A stretch of DNA of 64,000 nt from NCBI GenBank assembly GCA_902779915.1, contig CACZDM010000002.1, forward strand, positions 213,265 through 277,264. Reading direction: 5' to 3'. The notes beneath the pieces were generated by a model that had not been told where the DNA came from, searched no databases, and saw only the letters and a program-made list of their open reading frames with translations. This stretch comes from Oscillospiraceae bacterium (GTDB taxonomy: Bacteria > Bacillota > Clostridia > Oscillospirales > Ruminococcaceae). Both the position numbers and the translations under genes were made by a program. This document shows positions 45,183 to 53,161 of this stretch, in pieces; within the stretch, counting starts at the first letter, position 1, and each line of letters begins with the position of its first letter.

Positions 45183-46217
45183 TCATATTATTTCAACGCC
45201 CTTTTCCCCCTGTTGAAGTTCCCCTAAAACATATGCGTCAACTTGGTTTGCCTTTAAAATTTCAATAGCTTTGTCGGCTTCATCTCTTGAAACGGCGCAG
45301 ATCATGCCAACTCCCATGTTAAACGTGCTAAACATGTCTTTTTTGAAAATTTTTCCCTTATCCATTATTAATTCGAAAATGATGGGAATTTTTAAATCGG
45401 AACTAAATATTTTAGCACAAAGATTTTCAGACAAGCTTCGAGGTATGTTTTCATAAAATCCGCCGCCGGTGATATGGCAAACAGATTTAACGTTGACTTT
45501 TTCCAAAAGAGCCAAAATCGGCCTAACATATATCCTTGTCGGCTCGAGGAGGGTTTCCCCCAAACTTTTTTCCAAAATTCCAAAATTGCTCTCAAGGTCT
45601 GAATTTTCAACGTCAAAAACCTTCCGAACCAGCGAAAAACCATTTGAATGGACCCCAGAAGAGGGCAAAGCAATCAAAATATCTCCAGGCTGTTGAGATT
45701 TTTTCGAAATAATCTTGTTTTTATCAACCACTCCAACCGCAAAACCCGCCAAATCATAGTCACTTTCAGCCATAAGTCCGGGATGCTCCGCCGTTTCTCC
45801 CCCAATCAAAGCCGCGCCCGCTTCAACGCACCCGTCGGCAATTCCAGAAACAATCTCAGCAATTTTTTCAGGATAGTTTTTGCCGCATGCGATATAATCA
45901 AGGAAAAATAGAGGTTTTGCTCCGCTGCATATAATGTCATTTACACACATCGCAACGCAATCTATACCGATTGTATTATGTTTGTTTAAAAGCATCGCGA
46001 TTTTTATCTTGGTTCCAACCCCGTCTGTTCCCGAAACGAAAACAGGGTTTGAAATTTTTGACAGGTCTGGAGCAAACATTCCCCCAAATCCGCCAATTTC
46101 GCCCAAAGCACCGGGCGTTTTCGTTTTTGATATATATTTTTTGATCAGCTCAACAGACCGATAGCCAGCATATATATCAACCCCAGCTTCTTTATAGCTG
46201 TTTTCATAACCTTTCAT
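45183..46217 (-). CDS. purM: Phosphoribosylformylglycinamidine cyclo-ligase (AIR synthetase)
   Basis: 344 residues. Motifs: YKEAGVDIYAGYRSVELIKK, GEIGGFGGMFAPDLS, VSGTDGVGTKIKIAMLL, HNTIGIDCVAMCVNDIICSG, GGETAEHPGLMAESDYDLAG and HITGGGFYENIPRSL. It converts FGAM to AIR with ATP, step 5. The step-4 enzyme (PurL/PurSLQ) is not in the window. It stands between purF and purN. Confidence 0.98.
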   Translation of the reverse strand: MKGYENSYKEAGVDIYAGYRSVELIKKYISKTKTPGALGEIGGFGGMFAPDLSKISNPVFVSGTDGVGTKIKIAMLLNKHNTIGIDCVAMCVNDIICSGAKPLFFLDYIACGKNYPEKIAEIVSGIADGCVEAGAALIGGETAEHPGLMAESDYDLAGFAVGVVDKNKIISKKSQQPGDILIALPSSGVHSNGFSLVRKVFDVENSDLESNFGILEKSLGETLLEPTRIYVRPILALLEKVNVKSVCHITGGGFYENIPRSLSENLCAKIFSSDLKIPIIFELIMDKGKIFKKDMFSTFNMGVGMICAVSRDEADKAIEILKANQVDAYVLGELQQGEKGVEII

Positions 46218-46279
46218 CTTTTCACCTTTCGTGAGTATATAGTTTCAATACTACTAAATGTATTTTAAATTTTCACCCG

Positions 46280-47707
46280 TCAGATTGTTATTTTTTGTTC
46301 AAATTTATTTTTGCTTGTCTCTTTCGGAGGCGGGCAGGGGTATTTTCCATCAAAGCAACCAGCGCAAAAGTCTGTTTGGCTTGAATCCGCAATTTTTTTG
46401 ACGCTTTCAACGCTTAAATACCCCAAGCTGTCAACGCCTATGTGGGCTGCAATTTCGTCAATTGACATTTTGCAGGCAATCAAATTGTCGCGGCTGTCTA
46501 TGTCGGTTCCAAAATAACACGGATTTTTAAACGGGGGGCTCGAAACTCGCATATGCACCTCTTTTGCGCCCGCTTCTCTAAGTATTTTAACAATGCGCTT
46601 GCTGGTTGTCCCTCTAACAATAGAATCATCAACCATAACAACTCTTTTGCCATTAACTGTCGATTTTATTGCATTTAGTTTAATTTTAACAACATTCTCT
46701 CTCATATTTTGCGTTGGTTGAATAAAACTTCGCCCGATATATTTATTTTTGACAAACCCGTCGCAGTAGGGGATGTTGCTTTGATTTGCAAACCCCCGAG
46801 CCGCAATAATTCCAGAATCCGGAACCCCAATAACAACATCGGCCTGGGCTGGATGCTCCAGAGCGAGAAATTTTCCAGCCTTAAACCTTGCTTCATACAC
46901 GCTTGCGCCGTCTATAGTGCTGTCTGGCCTTGCAAAATACACAAACTCAAAAACGCAAATTTCCCCACGTTTTTTCCCACACAAAGAGACGTCTGACCGC
47001 AGATTCCCTTGGTCGACAATTATGATCTCTCCAGGTTTAACATCCCTGACAAATTCCCCTCCTATTGTTGAAAATGCGCAATTTTCTGACGCAAACAGCA
47101 CCGATCCATCGGCTTTTTTACCCAAACATAGCGGGCGAAATCCGATTGGATCACGAGCAGCGATCAATTTTTGAGCAGACATGACAACCATGCTAAAAGA
47201 GCCTTTTAAAATTTTCATTGTTTCCTTGACGGCATCTTCTATGCAGGATGTTTTGAGCCTGTTTGATGTTATCGCATATGCTATCACCTCTGTGTCGCTG
47301 GTTCCGTAAAAAATCGCGCCTTCCAATTCAAATTTTTTCCTGAGTTCAGATGAGTTGGTTATGTTGCCGTTATGCGCGATAGCTAGGGGACCTTTTATGT
47401 GCTGAATGCAAAGAGGCTGGGCGTTGGAGAGGTTCAAGACTCCGGATGTTGAATACCTGACGTGGCCGATAGCCATATGTCCTTCCCCAAGAGCTTGGAT
47501 TTTTTGTTCGCTGAAGACTTCGGAAACAAGTCCAATGCCTCGGTGATGGGAAATAACACCCCGATCATTAACAGCTATTCCGCAGCTTTCCTGGCCTCTG
47601 TGCTGCAATGCATATAGCGCAAAATATGAGCTCCTTGCGGGATCTAGCGACTTTTTAGGCGACCATATTCCAAACACTCCGCACTCTTCGTGTATACAAT
47701 TATTCAT
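46280..47707 (-). CDS. purF: Amidophosphoribosyltransferase
   Basis: 475 residues. The N-terminal Ntn glutaminase domain has HEECGVFGIW, where Cys9 would be the catalytic residue after removal of a short propeptide, then YALQHRGQESCGIA. The C-terminal phosphoribosyltransferase domain has the PRPP loop VVMVDDSIVRGTTSKRIVKI. The late FCAGCFDGKYPCP, with earlier cysteines, matches the [4Fe-4S]-type PurF of Bacillus. It commits PRPP and glutamine to purine synthesis. It lies between purC and purM. Confidence 0.98.
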   Translation of the reverse strand: MNNCIHEECGVFGIWSPKKSLDPARSSYFALYALQHRGQESCGIAVNDRGVISHHRGIGLVSEVFSEQKIQALGEGHMAIGHVRYSTSGVLNLSNAQPLCIQHIKGPLAIAHNGNITNSSELRKKFELEGAIFYGTSDTEVIAYAITSNRLKTSCIEDAVKETMKILKGSFSMVVMSAQKLIAARDPIGFRPLCLGKKADGSVLFASENCAFSTIGGEFVRDVKPGEIIIVDQGNLRSDVSLCGKKRGEICVFEFVYFARPDSTIDGASVYEARFKAGKFLALEHPAQADVVIGVPDSGIIAARGFANQSNIPYCDGFVKNKYIGRSFIQPTQNMRENVVKIKLNAIKSTVNGKRVVMVDDSIVRGTTSKRIVKILREAGAKEVHMRVSSPPFKNPCYFGTDIDSRDNLIACKMSIDEIAAHIGVDSLGYLSVESVKKIADSSQTDFCAGCFDGKYPCPPPKETSKNKFEQKITI

Positions 47708-47739
47708 AATATCTTCTGTCCTTCTTAAAATATATAATT

Positions 47740-48450
47740 TTATTTGCCAATAATTCTTTTTAGCATTTCAAAATATGCCTCCTTTTCGCCGCCCAAATCC
47801 CTTCTAAAGCGATCTTTATCCAACTTTTCGTGTGTGTGTGTGTCCCAAAAGCGGCATGTGTCTGGAGATATTTCGTCTGCTAAAATAATTTTTCCATCAG
47901 GCGTTTTTCCAAATTCAAGCTTAAAATCAACAAGTTCAACATCAAATTTCAAAAGATATTCCTTCAAAAGCGAGTTGATTTTGAAAGCATATTTTTCAAT
48001 CATTTCAATTTCAGATTCAGTTGCAAGTCCAATAGACAATATGTGGTGTGTGTTGATGAGCGGGTCGCCCAGAGCGTCGTTTTTCAGGGAAAATTCCAAA
48101 GAGGGCTTTTTAAGTCTGGTCCCTTCTTCAACTCCATATTTTTTTGAAAATGAGCCTGCTGCAAGATTTCTGACAATAACTTCAAGCGGGATTATTTGAA
48201 CTTTTTTAACCAAAGTTTCATTTTTTGAGATTTCTTTAACAAAATGCGTTGGTATATCATTTTTTTCGAGCATTTGCATGAAATGATTTGTTAGTTGGTT
48301 ATTTATTGCTCCTTTTCCTGAAATCCTTCCCTTTTTTTCGCCATTAAAAGCTGTTGCGTCATCTTTATATGAAACGATCAGACAGTTTGAATCGCTTGTT
48401 TTGTAAACTTCTTTGGCCTTGCCTTCATATAACTTATTTAACTTTTCCAT
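47740..48450 (-). CDS. purC: SAICAR synthetase
   Basis: About 236 residues. Starts MEKLNKLYEGKAKEVYKT; further motifs are GKGAINNQLTNHFMQML, PLEVIVRNLAAGSF and DEISPDTCRFWD. It joins aspartate to CAIR. I chose ATG at 48450 because GGAGG lies 6 nt before it and the peptide then begins at the conserved LYEGKAKEVY segment. The reading frame extends 13 codons further upstream without conservation. The start overlaps the purE end by 17 bp. Confidence 0.97.
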   Translation of the reverse strand: MEKLNKLYEGKAKEVYKTSDSNCLIVSYKDDATAFNGEKKGRISGKGAINNQLTNHFMQMLEKNDIPTHFVKEISKNETLVKKVQIIPLEVIVRNLAAGSFSKKYGVEEGTRLKKPSLEFSLKNDALGDPLINTHHILSIGLATESEIEMIEKYAFKINSLLKEYLLKFDVELVDFKLEFGKTPDGKIILADEISPDTCRFWDTHTHEKLDKDRFRRDLGGEKEAYFEMLKRIIGK

Positions 48451-48946
48451 GGTTTTCCTCCAAAAGAGATATATTTTTGTTTTTTTCAATTATTTTATCT
48501 TGCATTGATTTTTTCATTTGAACCAATTTTGAACTGATTTCTCCATCGTATACTCCTAAAATTTGCGCTGCCAAGATTGCGGCGTTTTCAGCGCCATTGA
48601 TTCCAACGGTTGCAACTGGAACGCCAGGGGGCATTTGAACGGTTGACAGCAAAGAGTCAATGCCCTCAAGAGTGGCTTTAATCGGCAGGCCAATGACGGG
48701 AAGCGTTGTGTGTGATGCAATAACTCCTGCAAGATGCGCAGCCATTCCTGCTGCAGCTATTATAACTCCTATATTTTTAGAAATTGCAGATTTAGCGAAA
48801 TTAGCAGCCAAATCTGGCGTTCTGTGAGCGCTGATGATAAAAACCTCCGTTGAAATGTCGAGTGAATTCAATTTTTCGATAGCTTTTTTAACGACCGGGA
48901 AATCGCTATCACTTCCCATAACAATTGCAACTTTTTTTCCCTGCAT
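48434..48946 (-). CDS. purE: N5-carboxyaminoimidazole ribonucleotide mutase
   Basis: 170 residues, class I PurE: VAIVMGSDSDFPVVKKAI, ISAHRTPDLAANFAKSA, AAAGMAAHLAGVIASHTTLP, VIGLPIKATLEGIDSLLSTV and PPGVPVATVGINGAENAAIL. It carries out the carboxylation/rearrangement step to CAIR. PurK is not in the window. It is the first gene of the operon, preceded by a leader with an attenuator-like hairpin (48994-49022) and promoter 49151-49179. Confidence 0.97.
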   Translation of the reverse strand: MQGKKVAIVMGSDSDFPVVKKAIEKLNSLDISTEVFIISAHRTPDLAANFAKSAISKNIGVIIAAAGMAAHLAGVIASHTTLPVIGLPIKATLEGIDSLLSTVQMPPGVPVATVGINGAENAAILAAQILGVYDGEISSKLVQMKKSMQDKIIEKNKNISLLEENHGKVK

Positions 48947-48993
48947 TTTGATTTTAAGCCTCCAAATTTGGGTTGATTATTTTTCACAAAGAC

Positions 48994-49022
48994 AAAAAAC
49001 TGCAAAATGCTGCAGCTTTTTT
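48994..49022 (-). terminator. Attenuator-like hairpin in the purE leader
   Basis: On the minus strand, GCTGCA pairs with TGCAG through a short loop and is followed by TTTTTT, about 50 nt before the purE start and about 120 nt after the promoter. A terminator ahead of the first gene suggests regulated read-through. Confidence 0.55.
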
Positions 49023-49150
49023 ATGGTTTGATTATTGTCTAGATGGAAAAAAGGGCGCAAAAATCCCGCAAAAATTTGAAATAGCGACATATTTATCAAA
49101 CAGCTTTCCACGGGAACCATCCCCCCCAGTTAAAAAAATAACACGCATAC
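49023..49150 (-). promoter_or_regulatory. Structured purine-operon leader, unclassified
   Basis: About 130 nt between the transcription start and the attenuator-like hairpin. It contains a G7 run followed by a small GGG/CCC hairpin, GTGGAAAGC, and a second G/C-rich stretch (GCGGGATTTTTGCGCCC). It could be an aptamer or protein site sensing purine status. I could not match it to the purine, PRPP or ZTP riboswitch consensus with confidence. Confidence 0.4.
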
Positions 49151-49179
49151 ATTGTACAACAATTAAAATGAATAATCAA
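49151..49179 (-). promoter_or_regulatory. Sigma-A promoter of the purine operon
   Basis: Minus strand: TTGATT (49174-49179), 17-bp spacer, TACAAT (49151-49156), about 200 bp before purE. Confidence 0.7.
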
Positions 49180-49274
49180 GGACTAATTTAAAATATTTTT
49201 TTAAAGGTTGCGCAAGCCAACAATTCGTGTCAAGCGGCGCTGCTAAAATTCACATATTGTACCATTTTATTAGA

Positions 49275-49325
49275 TTATATTTGTCTCCTCCCCTTCCCTT
49301 GCTTAAAATATCCAACTATTTATCC
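49275..49325 (-). repeat. Short dispersed intergenic element, copy 1 (related to 56225-56272)
   Basis: Minus strand contains AAATAGTTGGATATTTTAAG; the copy at 56225-56272 has AAATAGTTGGATTTTTTGAG. The similarity continues through a purine-rich stretch for about 45 bp. There is no ORF. It lies just downstream of the other dispersed element at 49392-49495 on the same strand. Confidence 0.55.
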
Positions 49326-49391
49326 AAAAAACTCAATAAATTATAATATCCCTGGTCACGTTCCAAAAAACAATGCAAAAACGAATCTAAG

Positions 49392-49495
49392 CGCCGCCAG
49401 CTCACAACGAACTTTAGTGTTAACCCTCGCTCAGGGATAAGTCCAGTTGAAAGCATCCGTGATAAGCGGTAGGCTAATGTCCTTGAAGGTTGTCC
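49392..49495 (-). repeat. Dispersed intergenic element, copy 2 (related to 21522-21630)
   Basis: Shares GTTGTGAGCTGGCGGCG and the block around AGCCTACCGCTTAT with copy 1. Both lie on the minus strand in gene-free DNA ahead of a plus-strand gene. Of the gap 49180-49664, only this element, its neighbour at 49275-49325 and the promoter at 49535-49563 can be recognised. Confidence 0.6.
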
Positions 49496-49534
49496 AACAA
49501 AATCATGCAATTAGAGATTTTTTAATAATTACAC

Positions 49535-49563
49535 TTGACTAAATTAAAAACTAAAGCTATAAT
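49535..49563 (+). promoter_or_regulatory. Sigma-A promoter of the phasin-like/ubiB operon
   Basis: TTGACT (49535-49540), 17-bp spacer, TATAAT (49558-49563), about 100 bp before the first start codon. Confidence 0.85.
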
Positions 49564-49664
49564 CATAGTATAGCAGTTTGGAATAATTTTTTAATTTTTT
49601 GTCAACGTTTTCTTGAAAAATATTTATAACTAGGTTTTATAATGTTTGGAAAGGAGAGCTATTT

Positions 49665-49961
49665 ATGCTATTTGGTGATGAAATTAAAAAGGTGTTTTTG
49701 GCTGGAATTGGAGCCATTGCGCAAACGGTTGAAAAAGGGCAAGAAATGGTTGACAGCTTGGTTGAAAAAGGCGAGCTGACAGTTAAACAAGGGGAAGTTT
49801 TAAACCAAGAGCTAAAGCATGGGTTTAGTGATGCGAAGGATGATTTAAAAGGCGGGATTGCTGAGAAGGGGATGAATATTTTAGACAGCGTTGAAAAACT
49901 TTCGCATGACGAAATTAAAAAATTAAAGGAAAAACTCTCTGAGCTGGAGAAGAAAAAATGA
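49665..49961 (+). CDS. Phasin-like coiled-coil protein
   Basis: 98 residues. The N-terminus (DEIKKVFLAGIGAIAQTVEK then GQEMVDSLVEKGELTVKQGE) follows the pattern of small phasin/PhaF-like proteins: an amphipathic LAGIGA segment, a V-KG-LT motif and a long charged helix (KKLKEKLSELEKKK). In several clostridia such a gene precedes a UbiB-like kinase gene, as here, with a 4-bp stop/start overlap that implies coupled translation. No polyhydroxyalkanoate synthesis gene is present, so a role on storage granules is doubtful; membrane association or partnership with UbiB is a guess. AAGGAG precedes the ATG. Confidence 0.7.
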   Translation: MLFGDEIKKVFLAGIGAIAQTVEKGQEMVDSLVEKGELTVKQGEVLNQELKHGFSDAKDDLKGGIAEKGMNILDSVEKLSHDEIKKLKEKLSELEKKK

Positions 49962-51565
49962 AACGGCGAGGGCAGGACAAAGAAAAATCTCGCTTGAGGG
50001 TTTTTATGAGTGTTTTGCGCAAGCGAGACATTGTTCACGGATTAACTCCTGAAAAATTGCGGCTGGTTTTGGAGGACATGGGCCCAACATATGTTAAAAT
50101 AGGACAGATAATGTCCATGAGATCTGATGTCATTCCGGAAGAATATTGCGATGAGCTGAAAAAATTGCAAACAGAAGTTAAACCGCTTCCATTTGGCGAT
50201 ATGATTAAAGTTGTTGAGGAAGAATGGAGCGTCAGTCCATATAAAATTTTTGAATCTATTGATCAAAACCCCATTGGCTCAGCTTCGATCGCTCAGGTCT
50301 ATTGCGCTGTTTTGAAAAAATCCCAAAAAAGCGTTGTTGTTAAAATTCAACGCCCTGGAATATATAACATTATGCGCCAAGACATCAAACTCATGCGAAA
50401 ATTTATCAACATAATAAAAATGTTTTCCCAAAAGATGGATGTTGTTGATTTTGGCGATGTTTTAGACGAATTGTGGGCAACTGCAAAAGAAGAAATGAAC
50501 TTTGTCCTGGAGGCTAAACACCTTGAGCGTTTCAAGCGCCTCAATGAAGACATAGTTTACGTTGACTGCCCATTTGTATATCGCCGGCTGACAACGCCGA
50601 AAGTTTTGGTTATGGAAAAAATTGTTGGATATTCCATAGATCAGGTCAAAGCCCTAAAGCGCGCAGGATATGACATGAAAGAAATTGGAACCAAGCTTGC
50701 CGAAAACTATAGCAAACAGATTCTGGATGATGCTTTTTTTCATTCAGATCCCCATCAAGGAAACATCATGATATCCGAAGGAAAGATTGTTTTTGTTGAC
50801 TGGGGAATGGTTGGCGAACTCAGCGAAAAATATAGGCTTTTAATGCGAGATGCTGTCGTGGCAATGGCCCAAAATGACATCCGCAAACTCAAAGAAACTG
50901 TCCTTGCAATCGGCAAAACATATGGACAAATCAACCACTCAAAGTTATACACAGATCTTGAAGCTTTGGTTAAAAAATATGTTTCGATGGACATAAGCGA
51001 AATAAATATGGGCGAAATGCTGGATGAGCTGCTTGATTTATGCAGCAGTCAGAACATTGCCGTTCCTTCTGCAATAACAATGCTCGCTCGGGGTCTTGTG
51101 ACGATGGAAGGGGTGATAAGCCAGTGTTGCCCCGGAATAAACATGTTTAGCATAATAAATGCCCATATGTCTGAAAGCGTTTTTAAAAGTCTAGACCTGA
51201 AAAAAGAGCTTTTGAACCTGATTAAAAATCAATACAGCGTCATAAAAAAGGGAATCGAAATGCCGTCAACGCTTGTCGATTTGTTTGCTATGGCAATTCG
51301 CGGGGAGCTCAAAACGAATTTGGAAATTGTTGGGTCTGAAGAGCCGCTGAAAAAAATAGATTCTATGGTCTTTGAAATCATAATCTGCGCAATTTCCTGT
51401 TCCCTAAACCTTGGCTCGGCAATTTTATGCACAACGCAAATGGAGCCCAAAATCATGGGAATTCCAATCCTTGGGCTGATGGGGTATGCGTCGTCGATTG
51501 CTTTAATAGTTTGGCTGATCTGCAGGGCGCTTAGCAACCGCAAAAACAAAAAGAAAAAATTCTAG
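49958..51565 (+). CDS. UbiB/ABC1/AarF family atypical kinase
   Basis: 535 residues. Family motifs: the KxGQ segment TYVKIGQIMSMRSDVIPEEY, the glycine/alanine loop PIGSASIAQVYCAVLKKS followed by VVVKIQRPGI, FVLEAKHLERF, the catalytic-loop HSDPHQGNIMI and the metal motif VFVDWGMVGELS. Two membrane helices close the C-terminus (about residues 475-530). UbiB proteins support quinone and lipid metabolism in other organisms, probably as ATPases. No quinone pathway is visible here and the organism looks anaerobic, so the role is unclear. It is translationally coupled to the phasin-like gene. Confidence 0.9.
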   Translation: MKRRGQDKEKSRLRVFMSVLRKRDIVHGLTPEKLRLVLEDMGPTYVKIGQIMSMRSDVIPEEYCDELKKLQTEVKPLPFGDMIKVVEEEWSVSPYKIFESIDQNPIGSASIAQVYCAVLKKSQKSVVVKIQRPGIYNIMRQDIKLMRKFINIIKMFSQKMDVVDFGDVLDELWATAKEEMNFVLEAKHLERFKRLNEDIVYVDCPFVYRRLTTPKVLVMEKIVGYSIDQVKALKRAGYDMKEIGTKLAENYSKQILDDAFFHSDPHQGNIMISEGKIVFVDWGMVGELSEKYRLLMRDAVVAMAQNDIRKLKETVLAIGKTYGQINHSKLYTDLEALVKKYVSMDISEINMGEMLDELLDLCSSQNIAVPSAITMLARGLVTMEGVISQCCPGINMFSIINAHMSESVFKSLDLKKELLNLIKNQYSVIKKGIEMPSTLVDLFAMAIRGELKTNLEIVGSEEPLKKIDSMVFEIIICAISCSLNLGSAILCTTQMEPKIMGIPILGLMGYASSIALIVWLICRALSNRKNKKKKF

Positions 51566-51585
51566 CAAAAAGCGCTCCCAAGCCT

Positions 51586-52053
51586 TCATTTTGAGTTGTT
51601 AGATTTGATGATCTTTTTAATTTGGGCGTGGGAGTTTTTGAAGTTTTGCGCGCTGGTTAAAATGATGTTTTCAATGCTTTCAAGCATATTTTCAACATAT
51701 TTGTTCGCCGTTTCGCGAAGTTCTTTTGCTTGAGTTCGAGCCTGGGCAAGCGTCTGGATGGCTTGCTGCTGGGCTTGTTTTGTTATTTCGCTGTCGCAGA
51801 CCAAAATGTTTGCGCGTTTTTTTGCTTCGTCAACTATGTTTTTAGCTTCCTTTTTAGCATCAGACAAAATGTCTGTCCTGTCTTTAACAATCATCTTAGA
51901 CTGTTTTATTTCCTTCGGAAGTGCCAGGCGCATATTATCTATTAAATTTTGGATTTCATCTGTTGAAACAGCGCATTTTCCGTTTGTCATTGGAATTTTC
52001 CAGGCGCAATCAATTAAATCTTCAAGTGTGTCTAATATATCGTTAACTGTCAT
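51586..52053 (-). CDS. Coiled-coil protein of unknown function
   Basis: 155 residues. A short N-terminal domain (NDILDTLEDLIDCAWKIP, with IQNLIDNMRLALP) precedes a long Ala/Lys/Glu/Gln-rich coiled-coil (KKEAKNIVDEAKKRANILV, AQQQAIQTLAQARTQAKEL) resembling the stalks of ATP synthase b/E subunits or DivIVA-like proteins. It has no membrane segment. GGAGGAGG precedes the ATG, which overlaps the coaD stop by 4 bp, so it belongs to an rsmD-coaD operon. An ATP-synthase function is unlikely given the complete V-ATPase operon elsewhere. A role in division or cell-wall organisation is only a guess. Confidence 0.75.
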   Translation of the reverse strand: MTVNDILDTLEDLIDCAWKIPMTNGKCAVSTDEIQNLIDNMRLALPKEIKQSKMIVKDRTDILSDAKKEAKNIVDEAKKRANILVCDSEITKQAQQQAIQTLAQARTQAKELRETANKYVENMLESIENIILTSAQNFKNSHAQIKKIIKSNNSK

Positions 52054-52538
52054 GTTTTTACCTCCTCCATGGTTTTTTTCAAATCAATTAAAATTTCTTT
52101 CGGAACTAAAGAATCAATTTTTCCGCCCAGACCATAAATATGTTTAACCAAACTTGAGGTTATATGCATGTTTTCAAGACTGGCCGGCATGAAAACGGTT
52201 TGCGCTTTTGGATTTAAAGATTGATTAACAGCATTAATCTGCATCTCATAGCTAAAATCATCAAGCGATCGAATCCCTTTAACTATCGCGCACGCTCCCG
52301 AAACCTCCAAATAATCAACCAACATCTTATCCCAATATTTTGCGCAAACATTGCTAAGCCCCGATGTTGCGGAGGCTATCCAAAAAAGCCGCTTTTTAAC
52401 TGAAAACATTGGCCTTTTGTCGGGGTTTTGCAGAATTAAAACTATAACTTTGTCAAAAATTTTAGACGTCCTGTATATTATATTCAAATGGCCATTAGTT
52501 ATCGGGTCGAAACATCCTGGACAAATTGCAGTTTTTAT
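52050..52538 (-). CDS. coaD: Pantetheine-phosphate adenylyltransferase, apparent AUA start
   Basis: 162 residues when read from ATA at 52538. The N-terminus is then [M]KTAICPGCFDPITNGHLNII, exactly the CoaD nucleotidyltransferase signature (GxFDPxTxGH). Later motifs are VVKGIRSLDDFSYEMQINA and TVFMPASLENMHITSSLVK. It makes dephospho-CoA from 4'-phosphopantetheine and ATP. No ATG, GTG or TTG occurs in frame before the essential motif; the first is a TTG 17 codons in, after it. A GGAGG (52546-52550) lies 7 nt before the ATA, which corresponds to Met1 of homologues. I infer non-canonical AUA initiation, though a sequencing error at one base is possible. It sits between rsmD and the coiled-coil gene. 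Confidence 0.9.
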   Translation of the reverse strand: MKTAICPGCFDPITNGHLNIIYRTSKIFDKVIVLILQNPDKRPMFSVKKRLFWIASATSGLSNVCAKYWDKMLVDYLEVSGACAIVKGIRSLDDFSYEMQINAVNQSLNPKAQTVFMPASLENMHITSSLVKHIYGLGGKIDSLVPKEILIDLKKTMEEVKT

Positions 52539-52559
52539 ATATATTCCTCCTTTGCTTTT

Positions 52560-53096
52560 CTAAGTTTTGCGATATGTCGACAGAATGATTTTACCATATT
52601 TATAGCGCTTTTGTAAAGCAATATCTTGAAAATTTTCTGGCATTTCAAGCGAATTTAAATGTTCACACATAACTATTCCCGAATCTGTTAGATTTTTTGA
52701 AACAAACTGCAATATTTTTGGGATTAGGTCGGTTTTATATGGCGGATCCAGAATAATTATGTCATATTTTTCGGTTGTTGTTTTTAAAAATGCTGGCCCG
52801 TCTGAAAAAACAACTCGTGAATTTTTAAAAAGATTTGTTAATTTTAGATTTTGCAATTGTATTTTTTGAGCCTCTCTAGAATTGTCAACAAAGGTGCATA
52901 TTTTTGCTCCTCTTGATATTGCTTCTATCCCAAGTTGCCCAGATCCTGCAAAAAGATCTAAAACTTTTGAGCCTTGCAAATTAAAGTGCAAAATCGAAAA
53001 CATCGCCTCTTTAACTCGATCAGTTGTTGGGCGGACTTCCTCCCCGCTCAAAGCAAAAAGCTTCCTTCCCCTGGCTTTCCCCGAAATAACCCTCAT
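52560..53096 (-). CDS. rsmD: 16S rRNA (guanine-966-N2) methyltransferase RsmD
   Basis: About 178 residues. MRVISGKARGRKLFAL at the start, RPTTDRVKEAMFSIL, the SAM-binding segment KVLDLFAGSGQLGIEAISRG and the catalytic DPPY in IIILDPPYKTD identify RsmD. It methylates G966 of 16S rRNA during 30S assembly. The ATG at 53096 fits the conserved N-terminus; GGAG lies 14 nt upstream, a little far. The rsmD-coaD order is common in Firmicutes, and coaD follows after 21 bp. Confidence 0.95.
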   Translation of the reverse strand: MRVISGKARGRKLFALSGEEVRPTTDRVKEAMFSILHFNLQGSKVLDLFAGSGQLGIEAISRGAKICTFVDNSREAQKIQLQNLKLTNLFKNSRVVFSDGPAFLKTTTEKYDIIILDPPYKTDLIPKILQFVSKNLTDSGIVMCEHLNSLEMPENFQDIALQKRYKYGKIILSTYRKT

Positions 53097-53161
53097 TATG
53101 TATTCAAATTCTCCTTTCAAATTTTAAAATAACGTGAATTTGCGCGTGTGGTTATAAACAT

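Noticed and set aside
49023..49150. ZTP (pfl) riboswitch upstream of purE
   Set aside because: ACTGG and CCGTGGAAAGC recall parts of the consensus, but the conserved GGGGAGC and the 3' GCCTGGGC parts are missing; left as an unclassified leader.
49316..49510. 64-residue minus-strand ORF in the purE/phasin gap
   Set aside because: It runs through two dispersed elements, has no ribosome binding site, and the related copy at 21.5 kb is interrupted by stop codons in the equivalent frame.
51586..52053. ATP synthase b or E subunit
   Set aside because: Only the coiled-coil composition is similar; the gene is in the rsmD-coaD operon and the V-ATPase operon already has its stalk subunits.
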